This document shows positions 8,642-15,030 of a DNA stretch of 64,000 nt, piece by piece (the first letter of the stretch is position 1; each line of letters starts with the position of its first letter). Location of the stretch: NCBI GenBank assembly GCA_017405805.1, contig JAFQZU010000039.1, forward strand, positions 32,170 through 96,169. Direction: 5' to 3'. Origin of the DNA: Lachnospiraceae bacterium (GTDB taxonomy: Bacteria > Bacillota > Clostridia > Lachnospirales > Lachnospiraceae). Both the position numbers and the translations under genes were made by a program. The notes beneath the pieces are model-generated. The model did no database searches and was not told where the DNA came from. It saw nothing but the letters and a program-made list of their open reading frames with translations.

Positions 8642-8828
8642 CCGTATATATAGTATCTTGGGGCTTAAAGTTCGGTAGAGAAGAAAGCCGTGTATATAGT
8701 ATCCTTGGGCACGCTCGCCTATACTCGCTCGTTCGCGCCCCTATGGGCGCGAAAAGGCCCGGCGGATACTATATACACGGCTTTAAACTTTCAAGGCTGT
8801 AAAGACCCAGCGGATACTATATATACGG
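8642..8828. repeat. Nested palindromic element, copy 1
   Basis: Inner arms of 21 nt (8684-8704 and 8764-8784) are perfectly complementary and enclose a 59-nt core (8705-8763), which itself contains the hairpin CGCGCCC/GGGCGCG. Outer arms of 16 nt (8642-8657 and 8813-8828) are also perfectly complementary and are built from the same TATATAGTAT sequence as the inner arms. The 59-nt core recurs at 51735-51793 with different arms. No coding sequence is evident. It could be a small mobile or REP-like element, or a structured RNA with strong terminator-like behaviour. Confidence 0.75.
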
Positions 8829-8867
8829 CTCCTGATTCTAATGCGGCTCCTTCCCCGCACTCTCAGA

Positions 8868-9017
8868 GTGAAAAGCATGCAGCTTTTCGGCGGCTACGGC
8901 TACAGCAAGGAGTATCCGCTGGAGCAGATGTACCGCGACCTGCGCATCTATACCATCTTTGAGGGCGCGACGGAGGTGCAGAAGCACACGATCGCCAGAT
9001 TCACGGGACTTCGCTGA
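8868..9017 (+). pseudogene. 3' remnant of an acyl-CoA dehydrogenase gene
   Basis: Read in the frame ending at the TGA at 9015-9017, this stretch encodes the C-terminal end of an acyl-CoA dehydrogenase: QLFGGYGYSKEYP, then YRDLRIYTIFEGATEVQK, which contains the catalytic-glutamate motif (compare IYEGTNEIQK in the intact gene at 4108). Only about 49 residues remain; the preceding ~330 are missing, and the upstream sequence is the palindromic element ending at 8828. It is followed by a good terminator (9039-9072). This is the tail of a deleted gene, not the end of the neighbouring reductase. Confidence 0.8.
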
Positions 9018-9024
9018 ACCGATA

Positions 9025-10524
9025 CTAAATCCTGATCTTAAGGAGCTGTGAAAACAGCTCCTTATTTTCTTTTACAAGGATGCAGAGCGCTTCCTTGGTC
9101 CGCAGGATCCCCTCGTAGAGAAGGGAGAGGAGAGCGGCGTCCTGTTCTTTTGTGCACAGGCGGCCGTCCGCATCGTAGTAATAGGTGCGGTCCATGACCA
9201 GCAGCACTTTTTCGTACTCCGCCCCCAGGAGCGTCCCGCTCTCAGCCGTCTCCGCCTCGAGCCGGAGATGCTCAAAGCCGCTCGCCTGATAGTGGCTGAT
9301 CAGGGCTTCGGCGTCCGCTTCACTGTCGGCATACAGGATCTCGATGGCACTGTAGTCCGGCCCTTCGCTGCTGTCCCTGAGACTAAAGAGGGCCCGCATG
9401 AAGGAATACATGGGTCGATTGATCCGTATGTTGCCGGTAAATTCAAGAGATTGCGTACACCAGCGCTCCATGACGGCCTCCGTTTCCTTCACGGAGTGGA
9501 TCGCTTCCACCATACTGTGGGGATCATGTGTCAGAATGCAGGGAATGCCGGCCGCCTGCGCGCGCCGCAGGAGGTCCTCCAGCCAGTCGGGAGAGATCCG
9601 GTTTGCCTCGTCGATCAGCAGGTAATCCCAGTCTGCGGGATACAGGATCTCGCCGGAGGCCTCCATCTCGGTCGCAGAGATGATCCAAACCTTTTTCAGC
9701 CTTTCGTCCAGGATCAGGTGGCCCTTCAGAAGGGGGGCGCCGTGCAGAAACAGGACCCGTTTCTTTTTGGAGAGGACCAGCGCCAGGTCAAAGAGCAGGA
9801 GCGTCTTGCCGGTGCCGGCGATGCCCGCAATGCTTATGATGGGAGAGGGCTCTTCTGAATCACTCTGCAGGCGGGAGAGGATCAGGCGCCGGAAGTCCCA
9901 CTGCTGGTTGGTCAGGAAGTATTTGCCCTGCAGAAGACGCTCGGGAGATCCCACGGGAGAGATCAGATAGTCCGACGCGCGAAAATAGCAGTCCAGATCC
10001 TCCGTCACGAACAGTTCGAAAGCCGGCTTCCGTAGGGCGTCGGCCAGCGCGGACATATCGGTGACCTTCAGGTAGTTTCTGCTGTTCAGATAATAGAGCG
10101 TGTTGTTCTCCATCACGTAGGTGTAGGAGTAGATGGTGCGGGAGACGTTGGAGAGGTAGTAGCGGTTCTGCTCCAGCTGTTTTTTGATGCGGTCCTCCTC
10201 GATGGCTTCGCTCTTGAGCTCGATGTTGAGCACATAGTCCCCGTTCTCCGAGAACTTGAGCAGGTCGAATTCCTTGCTGATGTGGGCGATGGTATAGGAA
10301 AACCAGAATCCGTCCAGAAACTTGAGCCAGTCTCCCCCGGCGTTTTCCTCTGCGAGCAGCGCCTTCAGGCCCGCAGCCAGCTGGTTTGTGAGAGAGCGGA
10401 GAGTGGCGGCCTCATGGGCGCTGACCTTCCGTGCTGTTCGGCTGCCGGAAAGAACGCCCAGAAGGCGGGAGAAATCTTCGGTATTGTCTGCCCGTGTAAG
10501 GGTGAAGAGGTTCATGGTCTTCAT
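9025..10524 (-). CDS. Predicted nuclease-domain P-loop ATPase (helicase-like, DUF2075-like)
   Basis: A 499-residue protein. Residues ~70-125 look like a PD-(D/E)XK/NERD-type nuclease core: D87 in FDLLKF, then the ELK triad (E102, K104) after a beta strand, then a basic/Gln helix. Residues ~225-499 form a P-loop NTPase with Walker A GIAGTGKT (234-241) and Walker B LLIDEAN (302-308), followed by an LTHDP sensor-like motif, resembling DUF2075/superfamily 1-like ATPases. It stands alone and ends by overlapping the convergent remnant's terminator. AAAGGAG lies about 15 nt before the ATG, unusually far. A DNA/RNA-processing or defence role is inference; exact family is uncertain. Confidence 0.75.
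   Translation of the reverse strand: MKTMNLFTLTRADNTEDFSRLLGVLSGSRTARKVSAHEAATLRSLTNQLAAGLKALLAEENAGGDWLKFLDGFWFSYTIAHISKEFDLLKFSENGDYVLNIELKSEAIEEDRIKKQLEQNRYYLSNVSRTIYSYTYVMENNTLYYLNSRNYLKVTDMSALADALRKPAFELFVTEDLDCYFRASDYLISPVGSPERLLQGKYFLTNQQWDFRRLILSRLQSDSEEPSPIISIAGIAGTGKTLLLFDLALVLSKKKRVLFLHGAPLLKGHLILDERLKKVWIISATEMEASGEILYPADWDYLLIDEANRISPDWLEDLLRRAQAAGIPCILTHDPHSMVEAIHSVKETEAVMERWCTQSLEFTGNIRINRPMYSFMRALFSLRDSSEGPDYSAIEILYADSEADAEALISHYQASGFEHLRLEAETAESGTLLGAEYEKVLLVMDRTYYYDADGRLCTKEQDAALLSLLYEGILRTKEALCILVKENKELFSQLLKIRI
9039..9072 (+). terminator. GAAA-loop intrinsic terminator
   Basis: An 11-bp stem (TAAGGAGCTGT / ACAGCTCCTTA) with a GAAA loop is followed by TTTTCTTTT. It would stop plus-strand transcription coming from the dehydrogenase remnant, and it lies inside the 3' end of the convergent ATPase gene, encoding part of its last residues. 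Confidence 0.75.
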
Positions 10525-10570
10525 GGCGGTTGGGGAGAGCTCCTTTAATTCGATATCTTTCTATTACAGC

Positions 10571-10579
10571 ATTATAGCA
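10571..10579 (-). promoter_or_regulatory. Extended -10 promoter of the nuclease/ATPase gene
   Basis: On the minus strand this reads TGCTATAAT, an exact extended -10 about 47 nt before the start codon. No convincing -35 is present. Confidence 0.45.
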
Positions 10580-10621
10580 GGTCATCTGTTTGGCAGGAAA
10601 CCGAAATATGCTCCATTCGGG

Positions 10622-10649
10622 TTGACAACCCTGTGTAATATCTTAGAAT
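10622..10649 (+). promoter_or_regulatory. Sigma-A promoter of feoAB
   Basis: A perfect TTGACA is followed after 16 nt by TAGAAT, 38 nt before the feoAB start codon. The first 19 nt are very similar to the agcS promoter at 5735. I see no clear Fur box. Confidence 0.72.
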
Positions 10650-10687
10650 GGACTAACAGGATATTTTTTTAGAAATGGAGCAGTAAT

Positions 10688-13036
10688 ATGACATTAAAGG
10701 AGCTTGCCGTCGGCAGCAGCGCCGTCATTGAAAAGGTCGGGGGAGAAGGCGCCCTCAGGCAGCATTTTCTGGATATGGGCGTGATCCCGGGCGCGGAGGT
10801 CACGGTGGTCAAATACGCCCCGCTGGGCGACCCCATGGAGCTGATGATCCACGGGTATGAACTTACGCTGCGCCTGGCCGAAGCAGAGCAGATCGAGATC
10901 ACGCCGATCTCAAAGGAAGCGGCGCCCGCAGAGCAGAAGGCAGACTGCGGCGCCGCCAAAAAGGGCCGCCGGAGCAAAAAGCACCACCCCGGCCTGGGCG
11001 AGGGCGGCAGATTCCATCCCAAGGGAAGCGGCGACCCGCTGCCCGAGGGGACGAAGCTTACATTTGCGCTCGTGGGCAACCAGAACAGTGGCAAGACGAC
11101 CCTTTTCAACCAGCTGACCGGCGCCAACCAGCACGTGGGAAATTTTCCCGGCGTGACGGTGGACCGCAAGGACGGTGTGATCCGCGGGCATGAGAATACG
11201 CTGATCACGGATCTGCCGGGCATCTACTCCATGTCGCCCTACAGCCGCGAGGAGATCGTGTCCCGCAATTTCGTCCTTTACGACGATCCCAAGGCGATCA
11301 TCAACATCGTGGACGCGACCAATATCGAGAGAAACATGTACCTGACCATGCAGCTTCTGGAGCTGAATATCCCGGTGGTCGTCGCGCTGAATATGATGGA
11401 CGAGCTCATGGGGAGCGGCGGCAGCGTAGACGTCAACCGCATGGAGGCGGAGCTGGGCGTACCGGTGGTCCCCATTTCCGCCGCGAAAAACCAGGGCGTC
11501 GACGAACTCATCGACCACGCCCTCCACATCGCCTATTACCAGGAGAAGCCGCTGCGGCAGGATTTCTGCGACGAGAGTGATCACGGCGGCGCGGTGCACC
11601 GCTGCATTCATGCGACGGCACACCTGATCCAGGACCACGCCGAGAAGGTCGGGATCCCGCTGCGTTTTGCCGCGACCAAGGTGATCGAGGGGGATCCGCT
11701 GGTCATGGAGCGCCTGAATCTGGATCAGAATGAGAAGGAGACCATCGAGCACATCGTGCTGCAGATGGAAAAGGAGCGGGGACTCGACCGGTGCGCCGCA
11801 CTGGCGGATATGCGTTTTGCCTTCATCGGCAAGGTGTGTGAGGAGTCGGTCAAAAAGCCGAGAGAGAGCAAAGAAAAGGTGCTCAGCGAGAAGATCGACC
11901 GGGTCCTGACCGGCCGTTTTACGGCCATTCCCATGTTCATTGCGATCATGGCCCTGGTTTTTATACTCACCTTCAACGTGATCGGCCCGTGGCTCCAGGG
12001 GATCGTGGAGATCCTTGTGGGGGCCCTGACGGATGCGATCGACGCGTTGCTTACCGCCGGCGGGGTCAACGCAGTCATACATGACCTGATCATCAAGGGA
12101 ATCATGGAAGGCGTAGGGAGCGTCCTGAGCTTCCTGCCCATCATCGTGACGCTGTTTTTCTTCCTGTCCATGATGGAGGACAGCGGGTACATCGCCCGCG
12201 TGGCTTTCGTGATGGACAAGCTCCTGCGCAGGATCGGCCTGTCCGGCCGCAGTATCGTACCCATGCTGATCGGCTTCGGATGCACGGTGCCTGCCGTCAT
12301 GGCGACGCGCACGCTTCCCAGTGAGCGCGACAGGAGGCTGACGATCCTTCTGACGCCCTTTATGAGCTGCACCGCCAAAATACCGATCTACGCCTTCTTC
12401 GTAAACGCCTTTTTCCCCGCGCAGGGAGGCCTGATCATGGTCGGTCTCTACGTGTTGGGCATCGTCATGGCCATCGTGATCGCGCGCCTTTTGCGCGGGA
12501 CGCTCTTTAAGGGCGAAGCGGTTCCCTTCGTCATGGAGCTGCCCAACTACAGGATGCCCAGTCCGCGGAATGTCATGCAGCTTCTGTGGGAGAAGGCCAA
12601 GGACTTTTTGCAGAGGGCCTTTTCGGTCATCCTGATCGCGGCCATCGTGGTGTGGCTTCTGCAGAGCTTTGATACGCACTTCAATCTCGTGGCCGACTCC
12701 AAGGACAGCATCCTTGCCATGATCTCCGGTTTTCTCGTGCCCATTATGCGGCCCGTAGGCCTAGGCGACTGGAGGATCTGCATCGCGCTGATCTCCGGCT
12801 TTATGGCCAAGGAGAGCGTGGTCTCGACGCTGCAGGTGCTGTTCCCCCAGGGGGTCGGAAGTCTTCTGACGGCGCAGATGGCCGCGGGGCTGCTTGTCTT
12901 CTCGCTCCTGTACACGCCCTGTGTGGCGGCGGTCGCCTCGGTCAGACGGGAGCTCGGCGGCAAGTGGGCGGCCGGCCTGGTCGTGTGGCAGTGCGCGGTG
13001 GCTTGGGTGGCGGCGCTGATCGTACACCTGCTGTAA
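10688..13036 (+). CDS. feoB: Ferrous iron transporter FeoB with fused N-terminal FeoA domain
   Basis: A 782-residue fusion. Residues 1-75 are a FeoA SH3-like domain (MTLKELAVGSSAVIEKV, HFLDMGVIPGAEVTVV). A basic linker (~80-120) leads into the FeoB G domain: G1 GNQNSGKTTLFNQLTG, G2 GNFPGVTVDRK, G3 DLPGIYSMSPYS, G4 NMMDE. The transmembrane Fe2+ channel follows from about residue 410, with two Gate motifs (FGCTVPAVMATRTL and YTPCVAAVASVRRE). It imports Fe2+ across the cytoplasmic membrane using GTP. GGAG lies 7 nt before the ATG. Fused FeoA-FeoB occurs in several Clostridia. Confidence 0.95.
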   Translation: MTLKELAVGSSAVIEKVGGEGALRQHFLDMGVIPGAEVTVVKYAPLGDPMELMIHGYELTLRLAEAEQIEITPISKEAAPAEQKADCGAAKKGRRSKKHHPGLGEGGRFHPKGSGDPLPEGTKLTFALVGNQNSGKTTLFNQLTGANQHVGNFPGVTVDRKDGVIRGHENTLITDLPGIYSMSPYSREEIVSRNFVLYDDPKAIINIVDATNIERNMYLTMQLLELNIPVVVALNMMDELMGSGGSVDVNRMEAELGVPVVPISAAKNQGVDELIDHALHIAYYQEKPLRQDFCDESDHGGAVHRCIHATAHLIQDHAEKVGIPLRFAATKVIEGDPLVMERLNLDQNEKETIEHIVLQMEKERGLDRCAALADMRFAFIGKVCEESVKKPRESKEKVLSEKIDRVLTGRFTAIPMFIAIMALVFILTFNVIGPWLQGIVEILVGALTDAIDALLTAGGVNAVIHDLIIKGIMEGVGSVLSFLPIIVTLFFFLSMMEDSGYIARVAFVMDKLLRRIGLSGRSIVPMLIGFGCTVPAVMATRTLPSERDRRLTILLTPFMSCTAKIPIYAFFVNAFFPAQGGLIMVGLYVLGIVMAIVIARLLRGTLFKGEAVPFVMELPNYRMPSPRNVMQLLWEKAKDFLQRAFSVILIAAIVVWLLQSFDTHFNLVADSKDSILAMISGFLVPIMRPVGLGDWRICIALISGFMAKESVVSTLQVLFPQGVGSLLTAQMAAGLLVFSLLYTPCVAAVASVRRELGGKWAAGLVVWQCAVAWVAALIVHLL

Positions 13037-13051
13037 TCGGGAGCAGTTATA

Positions 13052-13124
13052 GTTCAAAAAAATGCCCCTGCAGGGTTTTTGCACGCTTTGCGTGCAATGG
13101 CCTGCAGGGGCATTTTTTGAACGA
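13052..13124. terminator. Bidirectional terminator with nested hairpin (feoB/coaX)
   Basis: Arms of about 22 nt (13052-13074 and 13101-13122) are complementary apart from one extra A and enclose a second small hairpin, GCACGC-TTT-GCGTGC. The A-tract and T-tract on the two sides allow termination of both the convergent feoB and coaX transcripts. Confidence 0.8.
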
Positions 13125-13150
13125 TTTCTGAGCCGAACGATTTCTGAGCC
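13119..13150. repeat. Tandem 16-bp direct repeat after coaX
   Basis: GAACGATTTCTGAGCC occurs twice in tandem (13119-13134, 13135-13150), directly after the coaX stop codon and overlapping the terminator arm. It looks like a slippage duplication. Confidence 0.7.
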
Positions 13151-13152
13151 GA

Positions 13153-13935
13153 TCACTTTCTCCGGCGTATCTGGTTCTTCTTCCAGATCAGGAACAGCCC
13201 CTTCATCATCAGATCCTCCTCGATCGTGATCTCGTGCCGGCAGTGCGGGCAGATGGTCTGCGCCAGGCTCCCCGTGGCGACCACGGTGGCCTGCCCGCCC
13301 AGCACCTCCTTGAAGCGGTCGATGACGCCGTCCAGGGCGCCCGCGGATCCGTAGATGATGCCGGACTTCATGCTGTCGATGGTGTTGGAGGCGATGGTTT
13401 TGGCGGGGACTTCGATCTCGATGTTGGGGAGAAGGGAAGTTTCGCTGGTCAGCGCGCTCATGGAGATGTCGACGCCGGGCATGATGGCGCCGCCTATGTA
13501 TCGCCCGCGGGCGTCCACGACGGTGACGGTCGTCGCGGTGCCCAGGTCGACGATAATGCAGGGATGCTTGTAGTATTCCTTGGCGGCCACAGCGTTGGCG
13601 ACAAAATCAGGCGCGATCGTGCCGGGGTCGTCGATGGCAATATCAAGCCCCGTCTTCACGCCGGCGCCCAGGATCAGGGCGTCGAGACCGGTGATCATGC
13701 GGACGGCGTTGCGGAGCGTAATGGTCACGGGCGGGACGACGGAGGAGATGACGGCACCCTGGATCCTGCCGGGATCGACGCCGACCAGAGAGAAGATCTG
13801 CAGCATATCGGCTGCATATTCATGCGCTGTCTTGGACTGGTTCGTCTCCATGCGGATGATCTCCGAGATCTCGCCGCTCTCGCTGATGCAGCCCATGACG
13901 ATGTGGGTGTTGCCCGTGTCGATTGCCAGGATCAT
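13153..13935 (-). CDS. coaX: Type III pantothenate kinase
   Basis: A 260-residue ASKHA-fold kinase that phosphorylates pantothenate in the first step of coenzyme A synthesis. Signatures are the N-terminal DTGNTHIVMG phosphate loop, PPSVVPP-like VISSVVPPVT, D-L-GTATT (VDLGTATTVTVVDARG), GGAIMPGVDIS, and the C-terminal VATGS. I chose the ATG at 13935 because AAGGAGGG lies 8 nt upstream; an upstream in-frame extension to 13995 has no homology. Type III enzymes are not feedback-inhibited by CoA. It is monocistronic and convergent with feoB. Confidence 0.93.
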   Translation of the reverse strand: MILAIDTGNTHIVMGCISESGEISEIIRMETNQSKTAHEYAADMLQIFSLVGVDPGRIQGAVISSVVPPVTITLRNAVRMITGLDALILGAGVKTGLDIAIDDPGTIAPDFVANAVAAKEYYKHPCIIVDLGTATTVTVVDARGRYIGGAIMPGVDISMSALTSETSLLPNIEIEVPAKTIASNTIDSMKSGIIYGSAGALDGVIDRFKEVLGGQATVVATGSLAQTICPHCRHEITIEEDLMMKGLFLIWKKNQIRRRK

Positions 13936-14033
13936 TATATGTGCCCTCCTTCTTTTCAGAATCGTATGGAATCGTTGTCTCCGGCGGCCGCGCATATCAA
14001 CTTTTTCTCCGATTTTTGCTCTGAATGCCGGCC

Positions 14034-14081
14034 GGACGGGCTGCGCCCGTCCTCATCCCTGAACCGGAGAACAACTCCGGT
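14034..14081. other. Two consecutive hairpins in the coaX-nudC divergent region
   Basis: GGACGGGC-TGC-GCCCGTCC and GAACCGGAG-AACAA-CTCCGGTTC follow each other in the 210-nt region between divergent coaX and nudC. Neither has a T-run. They may be leader structures of one of the two transcripts; I cannot assign them to a known riboswitch. Confidence 0.35.
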
Positions 14082-14145
14082 TCCTATTATACGACAGGAA
14101 TGTTACAATGGGGAGTAGAATAATATTCAGGAAAGTGAGAAAAAA

Positions 14146-15030
14146 ATGATTCAGGATATCATGCCCAAAAAACTCTTTAACGAGTATCACGTCGGAGAGA
14201 CGCCGCGGAACGGGAGCGTTGTACTGTTTTTTCACGGGAAAGAACACAGAAGGCTCCTCGCCCTGAAGCGAGAGAAGGAGATCCACTTTCCCCTCTGGGA
14301 GGAGATCCCCGCCAAAATACAGGAAGACGGGCACTTCCAGTACCTGTTCTCCATCGACAGCAGGCGCTTTTTCCTCCTGACCGGGGCGGACGAGGAGAAG
14401 ATGGCCGCCGAGTCGGTCATCCCCGAGGGGTGGTCCGGCGCCTACGCCTACTACACCCTTTTCGACCTGCGCGCCGGTCACGCCGGGACCAAGCCCCAGA
14501 TGTTCGCCTTTATGACGGCGCTGCAGCTGGCGGGGTGGTACCGGGACAACCGCTTCTGCGGGACCTGCGGCAGCCCCACGGTGCACAGTGACAGAGAGAG
14601 GGCGCTCTGCTGTCCCAAGTGCGGCAGGGTGATCTATCCCAGGGTCGTGCCGGCGGTCATCGTGGCCGTCACGAACGGGGACATGATCGTGCTGACCCGC
14701 TACGCGGGAAGGCTCGGCAGCCAGTACGCCCTGATCGCGGGCTTTACGGAGATCGGCGAGACGCTGGAGGAGACCGTGGCCAGGGAAGTGATGGAGGAAG
14801 TGGGCCTCAAGGTCAAGAACATCCGCTATTACAAGTCGCAGCCCTGGGGCGTGGCCGACGACATTCTGGCCGGTTTTTACTGCGAAGTGGACGGCAGCAA
14901 GGAGATCACGCTGGACAGGAACGAGCTCAAGGAGGCCCGCTGGTTCCGGCGGGAGGACATCCAGCTCCAGTCCGACGACTTCAGCCTGACCAACGAGATG
15001 ATGATGGAGTTTAAGGAAGGACGTCAGTGA
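14146..15030 (+). CDS. nudC: NAD(+) diphosphatase / mRNA decapping Nudix hydrolase
   Basis: A 294-residue protein with the NudC architecture: an N-terminal domain, a four-cysteine zinc ribbon (CGTCGSPTVHSDRERALCCPKCG region, residues ~133-160), then the Nudix box GFTEIGETLEETVAREVMEEVGL spanning residues ~205-227, and the NudC-type SQPWG motif shortly after. It hydrolyses NAD(H) to NMN and AMP and, in characterised homologues, removes NAD caps from RNA. Its TGA overlaps the GTG start of recD2 by 4 nt, so the two are translationally coupled. Confidence 0.92.
   Translation: MIQDIMPKKLFNEYHVGETPRNGSVVLFFHGKEHRRLLALKREKEIHFPLWEEIPAKIQEDGHFQYLFSIDSRRFFLLTGADEEKMAAESVIPEGWSGAYAYYTLFDLRAGHAGTKPQMFAFMTALQLAGWYRDNRFCGTCGSPTVHSDRERALCCPKCGRVIYPRVVPAVIVAVTNGDMIVLTRYAGRLGSQYALIAGFTEIGETLEETVAREVMEEVGLKVKNIRYYKSQPWGVADDILAGFYCEVDGSKEITLDRNELKEARWFRREDIQLQSDDFSLTNEMMMEFKEGRQ

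Noticed and set aside
8690-8962. 90-codon plus-strand frame running from the palindromic element into the dehydrogenase remnant
   Set aside because: It reads the remnant in the wrong register; the register with the acyl-CoA dehydrogenase motif is different.
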